Notes under the pieces: model-generated | Seen by the model: only the letters and a program-made list of their open reading frames with translations | The model's database searches: none | Told to the model about the DNA's origin: nothing | Shown: piece after piece, positions 26,203 to 34,279 of the stretch | Layout of the letters: every line of letters starts with the position of its first letter | Numbering within the stretch: the first letter of the stretch is position 1 | From: Rhizobium sp. CCGE 510 | GTDB taxonomy: Bacteria > Pseudomonadota > Alphaproteobacteria > Rhizobiales > Rhizobiaceae | Reading direction: 5' to 3' | Length of the DNA: 64,000 nucleotides | Assembly (NCBI RefSeq): GCF_000292525.1 | Contig: NZ_AEYF01000045.1 | Coordinates: 248,001-312,000 of the forward strand | Made by a program: the position numbers and the translations under genes

Positions 26203-26290
26203 CTTAATAATTATTTTCAAGATTAATATGTCTAACTGTTATGAAGGCTTGGAGGCCCGGACATATCCCATCAAGGGCGCCAACGGGCAA
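26203..26290 (+). pseudogene. Promoter and first codons of a lost LysR gene (remnant)
   Basis: The 37 bases before the ATG at 26241 match the region before the LysR gene at 15780 at about 27 positions, including the final TGTT-ATGAAG. After ATG AAG the frame quickly diverges and stops about 20 codons later. The location, divergent from the first gene of operon B, is where a LysR regulator would be expected. The simplest reading is a deletion that removed all but the start of a third LysR paralogue, the J-domain gene now abutting the scar. This rests on visual alignment only. Confidence 0.45.
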
Positions 26291-26298
26291 CCTAGCCT

Positions 26299-26907
26299 CT
26301 AGCAGAAGCCGTTGAGCTTGAGGATCTTATGGGCCTCAATCGTCGATCTGAGACTATCCTCTGACTTGCGATCTCCATCGTTAGCGTCGGGATGGTGCAT
26401 CTTGAGCAGTTGCTTATAGCGGCTTTTGATCTCATCCGGCGTTGCATCAGGTGATAGACCGAGCTTCTCGAAAGCTTTGGCTTCCAGCACCTTGAGTTTA
26501 CGCAGGTGAACAGCTGCTCTGGCCGTTTGGCTTTGCGCAGCGTTTTTTCGTGAGTTTATCGCCTTCGCAGTCCCGGAGCGAACCAGGGAGGGGAGCGGAG
26601 TTTCCGAAGGCTGCTCTATCCGAGTCCCCAAAGTCGGGCGGCTTCCGCTTGCCGCTTCTCTCTGATAGCGGGCCGTCAAAGGGTCAGACAGCTTCGTCAC
26701 GAAGTTGTAGCCTCGGCTGTACGCACTGACGTGCGTGGAACAAAACGACAGATACAGCCCTTCAGCATCCGCTCCGACGGGAGCGCGATGAGTGCCTTCC
26801 TTATCGCAGCCGTCCCATTGGCATTTTCGGCCGCTCGGTTCGCGGTGTTGATCCGGCTTTTTGCGGCTCAGCCGTAGACCAACGAAAATCTTTGAATCAG
26901 AAGTCAT
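26299..26907 (-). CDS. J-domain (DnaJ-like) protein of the rhizobial type
   Basis: A 202-residue protein. The N-terminal half has a Cys/His segment (CQWDGCDKEGTHRAPVGADA and then FCSTHV) that may bind zinc. The C terminus is a J-domain (about residues 145-200: AFEKLGLSPDATPDEIKSRY and KMHHPDAND with the HPD motif). It resembles a conserved chromosomal J-domain protein of Rhizobiaceae with the same CQWDGCDK...GTHRAPVG opening, so this is probably an accessory copy. It would stimulate an Hsp70-type chaperone. It sits beside the scar of the lost LysR gene. Confidence 0.85.
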   Translation of the reverse strand: MTSDSKIFVGLRLSRKKPDQHREPSGRKCQWDGCDKEGTHRAPVGADAEGLYLSFCSTHVSAYSRGYNFVTKLSDPLTARYQREAASGSRPTLGTRIEQPSETPLPSLVRSGTAKAINSRKNAAQSQTARAAVHLRKLKVLEAKAFEKLGLSPDATPDEIKSRYKQLLKMHHPDANDGDRKSEDSLRSTIEAHKILKLNGFC

Positions 26908-27019
26908 CGCGCCTTATATGACTGCGCTGCCCGACCGGCAAGATATAAGGACATTGCCATCGGCAGACGCCGACCGACAGCTAAGACGGAGTGCCTGCCT
27001 CGCAGGGCCAGCGACGTTC

Positions 27020-27961
27020 TTAAAATGGATTGACGTAGTTGGTGATGGCAACCTGACGAAGTAGAACCTTGCGTATTATATGCGCTGCCTTCACCCTGGC
27101 GGTGAAGATCGCCGCCGTTCCCGTCGTGCCTGCAGGAAGTGTCGCAGCCAAGTCCGCGTTATCAAGCTTTATCCTGACAACGAACGGGGCGCTTTGGATT
27201 GCTTCGGACATTGCGGCAGCGCCGGATATCTTCACCTGACCCGTCGCCACGGCTTGTAGGACGCTTTCGACGGTGGCGGCGTAGACATGGCCAGGCATGA
27301 ACTTGAAGGTGACTTCGACGGGTTGCCCCGCTTGGATGTATCGGGCGTTGATTTGGGGCACCTCGACGCCGATGATCGTCTCGGACGTGTCGATGAACGC
27401 CATCACGGGAGCCAGCGGCAAGGCGCTGACGCGCGCGCCCGGTCGAAGGGCTACATTGGTGGCATAACCCTCCGCTGGAGCCCGAACGACAGTTTTGTCG
27501 AGATTCCATTTCGCCCCGACAAGCTCCGCATTGAGCTGCTCGACCTCGGCTTGGCTCTGTTCAACATCGAATGTTCGCCCTGCTCCAGTCTTGTTGAGCC
27601 GGGTCGTTTCGGAAAGCCGAAGCTGGGCCAGTTCCAGTTGCGCCTGGAGCGCATCGACCTTCGCCTGGAACGGAACCGGGTCGATCCTGAACAGAACGTC
27701 GCCGGCTTTGAGCGGCGTATTCGCGGCGACAGGTACCTCGATCACCTCGCCAGCGATGTCGGGAACGATAGCGACGGAGTTCCTGACGACCAGGGCGGAG
27801 CCCTGTGGCGCACCCCAGTTCATGGGGATGAAGAGGCCGACCATCAGCAGCAAAAGGACGAGGACGGGAGAAATTTTCCAGAACAGGTTGAACCTGACGA
27901 CGCCGAACTTCACGAGGCAAAAAAGAATGACAAGGTAGACGTTCAGGAGGACGGCAATCAT
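27020..27961 (-). CDS. HlyD-family membrane fusion protein (YiaV/YibH-type)
   Basis: A 313-residue periplasmic adaptor: N-terminal membrane helices (VYLVILFCLVKFGVV and VLVLLLLMVGLFIPM), a biotinyl-lipoyl-like half (VPDIAGEVIEVPVAANTPLK), a short coiled coil (residues ~105-150), and a second lipoyl half. With the preceding DUF3302 protein it forms the same pair as E. coli YiaV/YiaW and YibH/YibI. It probably supports export across the envelope; no cognate pump gene is adjacent. The ATG overlaps the DUF3302 stop (ATGA). Confidence 0.87.
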   Translation of the reverse strand: MIAVLLNVYLVILFCLVKFGVVRFNLFWKISPVLVLLLLMVGLFIPMNWGAPQGSALVVRNSVAIVPDIAGEVIEVPVAANTPLKAGDVLFRIDPVPFQAKVDALQAQLELAQLRLSETTRLNKTGAGRTFDVEQSQAEVEQLNAELVGAKWNLDKTVVRAPAEGYATNVALRPGARVSALPLAPVMAFIDTSETIIGVEVPQINARYIQAGQPVEVTFKFMPGHVYAATVESVLQAVATGQVKISGAAAMSEAIQSAPFVVRIKLDNADLAATLPAGTTGTAAIFTARVKAAHIIRKVLLRQVAITNYVNPF

Positions 27962-28203
27962 TGGGCTACCTCCATCTTCGGCACGCGCGGGACATCAACG
28001 TATGCCCAGATCAGAACGATGGGCCAGAGCGCGAACCCGAGGAAAAGGGTGACCCAACCACCGATGGACACTGCCTGCGCCCAGGGATGGTTGCGCTTCC
28101 TCGCGATCACTCCAGGAAGCATGGCGAGAAAGACGAGGACTGCGACAGTACTCAAGACGAGTATGATCAGGACGATCCATGCGAAGATATCGAGTGCGCT
28201 CAT
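27958..28203 (-). CDS. DUF3302 inner-membrane protein (YiaW/YibI family)
   Basis: An 81-residue protein with two membrane helices (IFAWIVLIILVLSTVAVLVF and SIGGWVTLFLGFALWPIVLI) separated by a basic loop (ARKRNHPWAQA). ATG 28203 begins MSALDIFAW, the usual family start. Always found with a HlyD-type partner, as here. Function unknown; it probably anchors or assists the fusion protein. Confidence 0.82.
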   Translation of the reverse strand: MSALDIFAWIVLIILVLSTVAVLVFLAMLPGVIARKRNHPWAQAVSIGGWVTLFLGFALWPIVLIWAYVDVPRVPKMEVAQ

Positions 28204-28331
28204 GACTTTCGCTCGTTGGCAGGGGGCCAGAACCATTTACGGAAGATGACGGTCCTCAGACGATCGGACGAAAAGCCTGAGGGGATAACAGCTATCTCGT
28301 GGCGCACATCTGTGCGCCGCCGCGTCCAGAT

Positions 28332-29345
28332 TCATTGGACGACTTCCGGCTCCGGGAATTTCCATTTGTTTTCCAGTAGCTCCGCACGCGGGCGGTAGAG
28401 CCGAACCGTGTAATTCCATCCCTTCATGGTTGGGATGCAGTTTGGCGTGGTCTTCCTGCAGCCACCGAACGCGATCGTGAAGCTGCCGTTCGGATCCGGT
28501 TTGGCAGTCAGGTTGTTTATGGAATAGGAGCCAAGCTCGTTCTTCTCGAAGAATCCGGCGGCGTTGTAGACGCTGATCGACCAGAACCCGTCGACTGGCA
28601 CATCCTTCACGGTCAGCTTTTGGACTGTGGTGCCGCTGTCGTCTTTCGGCTTGCTGGTCACGTAAAGGGCTGCGGAACTCGGGTTACCGCCCCATCCGAC
28701 GGCCGCGCCGATCAGGTGTCTCACAGGATCGACTTCGTTCCGGCTGCCAAACATGCGGGTGGAATCGGAGAGCGTCGATCCGAGCACCTTGAGGGCGTCG
28801 CGCACCTTGCCCTGCGATACCGCATCCCAACGCGGAACGTCCAAGTGTCCCATCGACGCCTGTCCGACGGTGATCTTGTCCTGCAGCTTGTGGACGTCGT
28901 CAACATCCTCCCGATCCTGTGGATCGACGAGCGTGCGGATAATCACGATCATGTAGCGAGTGCCGATTTGCTCCTTCGTGTAGGTCTTCGATCCCGGTGC
29001 ATAGGCGATATCACGCGTGAAATGGTCTTCGTCGATGATCTGCGCCATCATGTACCGCTTCCCGGCATCCGGAAGGCCGAGAGTGACGGGTCCGGCATCC
29101 AGGTCGAAAATGCCGAACGAATAGAGGGTGTCGCGGTTCATCCTGACAATCTTCTGATCATCGATCGAGGCCGGGGTACGGGCATGAATAAACTTTCCCA
29201 AGCCACCTTCTTCTGCGTAGGCGGCGATCGTGACGTCAGTCTCCGCGCGGACGAAGTTTTCCACCGTAACCGGAACGCTCTCCGCGAGCGCAACTCCTGC
29301 AATGGCCGTCATCGCCAAGGCGGCGAACAAGAACTTCAGCATCAT
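28332..29345 (-). CDS. Exported DUF1254/DUF1214 protein (short form)
   Basis: A 337-residue protein with a signal peptide (LKFLFAALAMTAIAGVALAE). The DUF1254 part contains VRMNRDTLYSFGIFDL and KRYMMAQIIDEDHFTRDIAY; the C-terminal DUF1214 part has GFWSISVYNAAGFF and GWNYTVRLYRPRAELL. DUF1254/1214 proteins are periplasmic and functionally uncharacterised. A GTTACCGTAAC element lies about 190 bases upstream. A second, longer DUF1254 gene at 44712 carries the same element, so both probably respond to one signal. Start 29345 or 29342 (two ATGs in a row); GGGGGAT precedes. Confidence 0.87.
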   Translation of the reverse strand: MMLKFLFAALAMTAIAGVALAESVPVTVENFVRAETDVTIAAYAEEGGLGKFIHARTPASIDDQKIVRMNRDTLYSFGIFDLDAGPVTLGLPDAGKRYMMAQIIDEDHFTRDIAYAPGSKTYTKEQIGTRYMIVIIRTLVDPQDREDVDDVHKLQDKITVGQASMGHLDVPRWDAVSQGKVRDALKVLGSTLSDSTRMFGSRNEVDPVRHLIGAAVGWGGNPSSAALYVTSKPKDDSGTTVQKLTVKDVPVDGFWSISVYNAAGFFEKNELGSYSINNLTAKPDPNGSFTIAFGGCRKTTPNCIPTMKGWNYTVRLYRPRAELLENKWKFPEPEVVQ

Positions 29346-29523
29346 CACTGGAGATCCCCCATCTTCGTCAGCACCTCGACCGACTGCGGTTCGCTGGGCG
29401 GACGCCGCGATCAATGTCGACGCCGCAGTGACCGCAAGGCGCAGCCCTCTTGATCTCAACATTGCTCCGCCTTTCGTTGAGGCACCGAGGTGCCGACCAG
29501 GGGATGGTACGGGCGAGAACTGA

Positions 29524-29561
29524 GGTAACGGAAGTGCGTTACCGTAACGGAGACCGTAACG
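29524..29561. promoter_or_regulatory. GTTACSGTAAC regulatory element upstream of the DUF1254 gene
   Basis: A perfect GTTACCGTAAC dyad (29538-29548), flanked by half-sites GGTAAC (29524-29529) and CGTAACG (29555-29561). The two GTAAC copies at 29544 and 29556 are 12 bases apart, about one helical turn. GAAGTGC (29531-29537) corresponds to the GTACTTC box when read towards the minus-strand gene. Confidence 0.7.
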
Positions 29562-29575
29562 AACGCGACAATGGC

Positions 29576-30571
29576 CTACTTCTCGAACGCAAAGACCTTC
29601 TTCCAGTCGCTTTTCATGTCGACCAGAAGCCAGTTCCGGCGCCCCGCCTCATCGAGAGCCTTGTCGAGTTTGCCGACCGCGGATCTGCGATCGTATGCGT
29701 ATTCCCGCTCCGCGTCGGTGTGATGGACGATCATCGCGAACCCAGGCCCTTTGCCCGCGGTCGTCCAGCGCAGCATCTCGTAGTCGCCGTCGGAATTGCC
29801 CGCGACGAAGATCGGCCGCTTGCCGATAAACTTGTTGATGCCCGCTGGTTTGCCGGGTCCGTCATCGACGAAGTCGATCTTCGCGAGGCGCTTCAGCACG
29901 GGCACGTCGTCGACGATGGCGTACTGAGTGGCGATCGTGCTGCCGATGACCTGTTGCGGCGGGATGCCGTAGAGCTTCTCCGAGATTGGCCGCATGAACT
30001 CGACCCCACCGCCGGACACGATGTAGGTGGTGAAGCCGTTTGCCCGGAGATAGTCGAGAAGCTCCCGCATCGGCAGATAGGTCATCTCAGTGACGGGTTT
30101 TCCGGTCTTCGGGTGCTTGGCGGTGTCGAACCAGTTCGAGACGATGTCCGCGAACTGATCCGTCGTCATCCCGGCATGAGTCGCCATGCCAAGTTCGACG
30201 ACGCCTTTTTCTCCAGCCTTGGCGACGCCTGCCGGATCGCCCGCAAGGATGCTCTTGAACGGCTCCTTCGACTTCCACTCGCGATGCTGAGGAGCCAACG
30301 CCCTGACGCGGTCGAACATGAACTGAAGCTGAGTGTAGAAGGGCTGCTCGCACCAGAGCGTGCCGTCGTTGTCGAACACGGCGATGCGGTCTTCTGGCGC
30401 GACGTATCCCTCGCCGCCCTCGGTCACGGTCGCATACACAAAGGCTTCGATCCGCGCCTTTGCGGCCATATCATTCCAAGAAGGAAGCGTTTCCTGTGCG
30501 GCGACCGGCTGCATCGTAAGCAAGGCCGCCGCAGCGATGATCGAGGCGGCTATCGTCTGTTCAATTCGCAT
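29576..30571 (-). CDS. Exported HAD-superfamily phosphatase
   Basis: A 331-residue protein with an N-terminal signal peptide (IAASIIAAAALLTMQPVAAQ) and the HAD motifs: I, AVFDNDGTLW (nucleophilic Asp plus acid/base Asp); II, YIVSGGG; IV, FVAGNSDGDYEM. The large cap insert between motifs I and II is like that of phosphoserine-phosphatase relatives. It should act on phosphoesters in the periplasm. A strong GTTACCGTAAC element lies 66 bases upstream, placing it in the same predicted regulon as the sulfatase and its maturase. Confidence 0.87.
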   Translation of the reverse strand: MRIEQTIAASIIAAAALLTMQPVAAQETLPSWNDMAAKARIEAFVYATVTEGGEGYVAPEDRIAVFDNDGTLWCEQPFYTQLQFMFDRVRALAPQHREWKSKEPFKSILAGDPAGVAKAGEKGVVELGMATHAGMTTDQFADIVSNWFDTAKHPKTGKPVTEMTYLPMRELLDYLRANGFTTYIVSGGGVEFMRPISEKLYGIPPQQVIGSTIATQYAIVDDVPVLKRLAKIDFVDDGPGKPAGINKFIGKRPIFVAGNSDGDYEMLRWTTAGKGPGFAMIVHHTDAEREYAYDRRSAVGKLDKALDEAGRRNWLLVDMKSDWKKVFAFEK

Positions 30572-30627
30572 GCGGGTCTCCGAGGCGGGGAACTGATGAC
30601 CCTGAGAATGACCGGAAATTCGGGCGT

Positions 30628-30649
30628 GGGAAGTACGTTACCGTAACGT
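30628..30649. promoter_or_regulatory. GTTACSGTAAC regulatory element upstream of the HAD gene
   Basis: ACGTTAC-C-GTAACGT (30635-30649) is a perfect 15-base dyad, preceded on this strand by GGGAAGTAC. Read towards the minus-strand HAD gene, the order is dyad then GTACTTCCC, the same polarity as at the other sites. The start codon is 58 bases beyond. Confidence 0.75.
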
Positions 30650-30810
30650 GACTCGTTGATTCAGAGCAGTGGGAGACGGCGGGTCACCGGGAGGAGCTGC
30701 GCGGAACGAAGGAAGGAAGAACGCACCGGCGACAAGAAGCGGAAGCAGCGCCGGACAATGATCGGCAGCGGGTTCGCCTTGTCGACGAAAAGGGCAGAGG
30801 TCTTCAAGTC

Positions 30811-30906
30811 TCATCCGGCGGGCTTCCGGATCGGGAACTGGAAGTTCACGCCGGCGAAGATCTGCAAGCGCGGCGGGGCATAGAGCGCCATCGGGCGCGG
30901 AAAATC
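30811..30906 (-). pseudogene. Possible C-terminal remnant of an outer-membrane beta-barrel protein
   Basis: On the minus strand a frame ending at TGA 30811-30813 reads FPRPMALYAPPRLQIFAGVN and then FQF shortly before the stop. The alternation of hydrophobic and aromatic residues and the near-terminal Phe resemble the last strands of outer-membrane barrels. Only about 30 codons look protein-like, there is no start, and regulatory elements lie just upstream. Weak evidence; it could be chance. Confidence 0.22.
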
Positions 30907-30912
30907 AGTTTC

Positions 30913-30983
30913 GTTACGGTTACAATGGACGTAACAACTACCAGTTAATCGAGCGGCGCATTCATGTTACCGTTACGTACTTC
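30913..30983. promoter_or_regulatory. Cluster of GTTAC elements upstream of the regulator transcript
   Basis: Three elements in 71 bases: GTTACGGTTAC (30913-30923), CGTAAC (30930-30935) and GTTACCGTTAC directly followed by GTACTTC (30966-30983). The first and last are direct-repeat variants of the dyad. They precede the small gene and the membrane regulator, so the regulator may control its own transcription. Confidence 0.65.
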
Positions 30984-31096
30984 ACTTTTGCACGCCGGGT
31001 CTCATGATCTCCGTGCGACCGTCGTCCGATGGCCGCAGGAGAAACGCTGTGGTCGGGGGTATCGCCGTGGCAGCTACCAGGTCGCAGCACCGGGGC

Positions 31097-31336
31097 ATGG
31101 TCAGGCTAATGCTGAAGTTCCCGCGCGTGCGGGGCGCGCTCCAGCTTTTGGAGGTGCGGAAACCGACGGTCATCAATCTTTACGAGGCTTACGAAGATGC
31201 GTGCTCCACCTTGGAGACGCTTCAGGTCGCGGCACTGTCGGACCCCGTGCTCCTGGCGGAGTATGCTGCCCTTTGCACCGAGATCGAGACGGACGTGATC
31301 GCACTCTGTCTCGCGTTCGAACGAAACGGTTCCTAA
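31097..31336 (+). CDS. Small hypothetical protein upstream of the membrane regulator
   Basis: About 79 residues, helical and acidic towards the end (VINLYEAYEDACSTLETLQV, then LLAEYAALCTEIETDVIALC). It resembles short uncharacterised rhizobial proteins with a LYEAYEDA helix. The start is uncertain: ATG 31097 gives the compact form, ATG 31004 a 110-residue form with a basic, less conserved-looking N terminus. It lies between the GTTAC cluster and the regulator on the same strand, so it is probably cotranscribed with it. Confidence 0.5.
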   Translation: MVRLMLKFPRVRGALQLLEVRKPTVINLYEAYEDACSTLETLQVAALSDPVLLAEYAALCTEIETDVIALCLAFERNGS

Positions 31337-31459
31337 GCGCCAAGCTTGAGACATTCAACCGTACATCCTAAATTAGCCGTTCGACATTCAACCAGTTGTA
31401 ATATAAAAACGCATCCTATCAGGTCAGTACTGCCGCTGCGTATCATGAGGGGACATATC

Positions 31460-33187
31460 ATGGATGCTGGTCAGACCGAATTCGAACTGGATGACGTACC
31501 GGAAGACGAGGCCCGCGCCGAGCTTCGGCGGATTCTGGCGGATGCCAGGTTCAAGGTTTCGGAACGCAACAGGGAATTCCTCCGATATATCTGCGAAGCC
31601 AGATATATCGACGGCTCGACGGGCGTGAAGTCCTACATCATCGCCGTCGATGTCTTCAGGCGGCCCGTCAGCTTCGACGGCACCAATGACCCTATCGTCC
31701 GCATCGAGGCCAACCGGCTGCGCACGGGGATCGACCAATATTACGATGCGCATGGGGAATCCGGTGGCCTGCGCATCGAAATCCCCAAGGGTCGGTACAT
31801 TCCACTGTTTCACCGTATTCCAGACGTCGACGAGTTCCGGGCCGAGGAAGCCTGCCAAGTGGCCGAAGCCACGGGTGATGCGGTGGCGACGCCCGCACCC
31901 GAGCGTCGATCCCGTCTTGCTGCCTATTTCGCAACAGGCGCAGGCGTGGCGCTCGGCGCGGTGCTGGTTGGGGTGGCTTTGGCGGCGTTCGTCAGTGGGA
32001 CCGGCCCCGAAATCTCCGTGAAACCGGAAGTCGTGTTTTCCATCTCGGCCGACGATCCCACGGACGGGCAGGAGGCTCAGCGAACGTTCGACTACCTGGT
32101 CGCCTCGGTGGCGAAGTTCCAGACGCTGCGGGTCGTCGACACGTCGCAGATCGGTGCGATAGGAATGCAGGCCGCTCTCGGACGCGCGCCACCGCGTTCC
32201 TACCGCGTCGCGCTCAAGTACTATGCCGAAGGCCCCGACAGGCTGATGTGGTGGCAGGTGTACGATCTTTCCGGCGGCCAGCTTATGGATTCCGGAATGG
32301 AGACGACGCCGATCGGCGACGACGACCCTCCCGCAATCCGCCAGAGACTGGCGAAAATCGTCTCCCAGAAGATTGCATCCAGCCGAAGCGCCATCAACCA
32401 GCAGGAGACGCATGAAGGTGACGACGCCACGCTCGGGAACGTCTGCGTCCTCAGGGCGGAAGCCTTGCTCGACGAAGGCCTTCCCGGCGATCTCGCGGTC
32501 TCGCGCCGCTGCCTCGAACGGACGATTGCCGCAGCGCCCGGCGACGCCGAAGCGAAGGCAACCCTGGCTCGCGTCTTTCTTGCAGAGCGCGGAACCAGTC
32601 CATCGAACGACTTGGTCGGGCAGGCGATCTCGCTTGCCTATCAGGCGGTCACGACAGCTCCGCAATCCGACCGGGCGCGAACCGCACTCATGACTGCCCA
32701 GTTCGCCGCCGGACAGCGCGACGCTGCGCTCGACACCGGCTACCGCGCGATGGCTGCCAATCCGAACAATGTAGACATCGCGGCCAGGGTCGGCATGCTT
32801 GCCTTCATCTCCGGGCAATGGACGGCGGGATCGAGTATTGCCGGACAGGCCGCTGCAACCGCCGCTCCACCGCGTGCCGCCATCCTGACGCTCGCCCTGG
32901 ACGCCTATCGCAAAGGCGACTATCGGACGGCGCGTTCCTATGCCGAAATGATCAACTGCGAGGATCTGGTCGTCCACGCCCTTCGGACTGCGTCGGTCGC
33001 ACGGCTCGACAAGATCGAAGGGGCGGATCGCTACAGATCGCTGCTGCTCAGGGACCCCGATTTCCGCGAGGAGCTGGAAAAGGGACTGCGAACTGCCCGC
33101 TACGATCCGGCGATCTCCGGCATGCTGCTGGACGGCGTGGCCCAGGCCGCTTCGGATGCTGCCGAAACCACTTTGGCTATACAGTGA
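31460..33187 (+). CDS. ToxR-like one-pass membrane transcriptional regulator with C-terminal TPR repeats
   Basis: A 575-residue protein. Residues ~15-120 form a domain seen at the N terminus of rhizobial regulators and cyclase-like proteins (RNREFLRYICEARYIDG, then SFDGTNDPIVRIEANRLRTG and RIEIPKGRYIPLF), probably a winged-helix DNA-binding unit. Residues ~153-178 are one hydrophobic helix (FATGAGVALGAVLVGVALAA). The remainder, predicted outside the inner membrane, has a mixed domain and then helical TPR-like repeats (~330-560). The architecture resembles ToxR/CadC sensors. AGGGGA precedes ATG 31460; upstream ATG/TTG starts are less good. It lies centrally among genes carrying GTTACSGTAAC elements and is the best candidate to bind them (inference). 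Confidence 0.72.
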   Translation: MDAGQTEFELDDVPEDEARAELRRILADARFKVSERNREFLRYICEARYIDGSTGVKSYIIAVDVFRRPVSFDGTNDPIVRIEANRLRTGIDQYYDAHGESGGLRIEIPKGRYIPLFHRIPDVDEFRAEEACQVAEATGDAVATPAPERRSRLAAYFATGAGVALGAVLVGVALAAFVSGTGPEISVKPEVVFSISADDPTDGQEAQRTFDYLVASVAKFQTLRVVDTSQIGAIGMQAALGRAPPRSYRVALKYYAEGPDRLMWWQVYDLSGGQLMDSGMETTPIGDDDPPAIRQRLAKIVSQKIASSRSAINQQETHEGDDATLGNVCVLRAEALLDEGLPGDLAVSRRCLERTIAAAPGDAEAKATLARVFLAERGTSPSNDLVGQAISLAYQAVTTAPQSDRARTALMTAQFAAGQRDAALDTGYRAMAANPNNVDIAARVGMLAFISGQWTAGSSIAGQAAATAAPPRAAILTLALDAYRKGDYRTARSYAEMINCEDLVVHALRTASVARLDKIEGADRYRSLLLRDPDFREELEKGLRTARYDPAISGMLLDGVAQAASDAAETTLAIQ

Positions 33188-33196
33188 AGCCTTCTT

Positions 33197-33213
33197 CGTA
33201 ACCGTAACACGCT
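33197..33213. promoter_or_regulatory. GTAACCGTAAC element upstream of the outer-membrane channel gene
   Basis: CGTAACCGTAAC (33197-33208) followed by ACGCTTG matches the CGTTACSGTAAC-GTACTTC pattern with a few substitutions and with the same polarity relative to the plus-strand gene at 33304. Confidence 0.5.
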
Positions 33214-33303
33214 TGAAAACCGCCGCTGAATCGCGACCCTAGGCACAAGGCTCGGGACGGCTCTGCTTCCTAGCCTGCAGATGTCGCGACCGGGGTGGAA
33301 TAC

Positions 33304-34278
33304 ATGCGCTACAATCTCAAGACTTCGACGCTCGCAATCATACTGGCGGCATCTGCCGCGCCTGTTGCGATGGCGGCTGAGGGTGGAGCGGGATTTTATC
33401 TTCTCGGCTCGAAGACCGTTGGCGCGGGCTTTACGCCGCCACCAGGCGTGTTCTTCTCGAACGACATCTATCTCTACTCCGGCGACCTCGGCGGCAACCA
33501 GCAGCTTCCGGCCGGTGGCAGGCTGGCAGTCGGCGTCGAGGGCAAGGCTGCTATCGACGTCCCGACGGCGCTATGGATCCTCCCGGAAGAACTTATGGGC
33601 GCACGACCGGGCCTGCTGCTCAGCGTGCCTTTCGGATGGAAGGAAACCAGCGCCGATGTCACGCTGGCGGGTCCGCGCGGCGGCGTTGCGACCGGGTCGG
33701 TCACCGATCCGGTCTTCACCGTGGGCGATCCCATCGTGGGCGGCCTGCTTGGGTGGGAAGCTGGCAACTTCCACTGGCAGATTGGGACGCTCGTCAACGT
33801 GCCTATCGGGGACTATCAGGATGGTGAGATATCGAACGTCGCCTTCCATCACTGGGGCGCGGACGTCAGCGGCTCGTTTACCTGGCTCGATCCTTCGATC
33901 GGACTCGACCTCTCGGCAACGGTCGGGATGACCTTCAATGCCGAGAACCCCGCGACTGACTATCGAACGGGCAACGAATTCCATTTTGAATGGGCTGCCG
34001 TCCAGCACTTCAACGAGCAGTTCGACGCGGGTCTGGTCGGCTACTACTACGATCAGGTGACGGGAGATTCCGGCGCCGGTGCGCGCTCCGACTTCAAGGG
34101 CAGAGTGGCTGCCATCGGCGCAACTATCGGATGGACGTTCAAGGCCGGCGAGGTGCCGATCTCGACACGCATCAAGTACTTCCATGAGTTCGCGGCTGAG
34201 AACCGTGCGGAAGGTGACGCCGTGTTCCTGACGGTCTCAATGCCGCTGGCCATCACCAAGCCCGTCTCGGCGCAGTAA
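33304..34278 (+). CDS. Outer-membrane channel of the phenol-degradation MetA-like family
   Basis: A 324-residue protein: signal peptide (STLAIILAASAAPVAMAAE), then an alternating beta-strand pattern rich in Gly and aromatics. It has the family beginning GGAGFYLLGSKTVGAGFTPP and strands such as FHFEWAAVQHFNEQFDAGLV. The family consists of outer-membrane transporters often linked to hydrophobic or aromatic compounds. ATG 33304 is preferred, with GGGGTGGA before it, although GTG 33295 is in frame. It follows the regulator gene and ends one base before the convergent formylglycine-generating enzyme gene. Confidence 0.82.
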   Translation: MRYNLKTSTLAIILAASAAPVAMAAEGGAGFYLLGSKTVGAGFTPPPGVFFSNDIYLYSGDLGGNQQLPAGGRLAVGVEGKAAIDVPTALWILPEELMGARPGLLLSVPFGWKETSADVTLAGPRGGVATGSVTDPVFTVGDPIVGGLLGWEAGNFHWQIGTLVNVPIGDYQDGEISNVAFHHWGADVSGSFTWLDPSIGLDLSATVGMTFNAENPATDYRTGNEFHFEWAAVQHFNEQFDAGLVGYYYDQVTGDSGAGARSDFKGRVAAIGATIGWTFKAGEVPISTRIKYFHEFAAENRAEGDAVFLTVSMPLAITKPVSAQ

Positions 34279-34279
34279 C

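Noticed and set aside
26908-27019. Possible tRNA or integration site at the border between operon B and the envelope island
   Set aside because: I looked for a cloverleaf, TTC loop and direct repeats near 26.2-27.0 kb and saw none.
31424-32977. A 517-codon minus-strand open frame opposite the membrane regulator
   Set aside because: No motif and no start signal; the plus-strand protein has a coherent domain order including a membrane helix.
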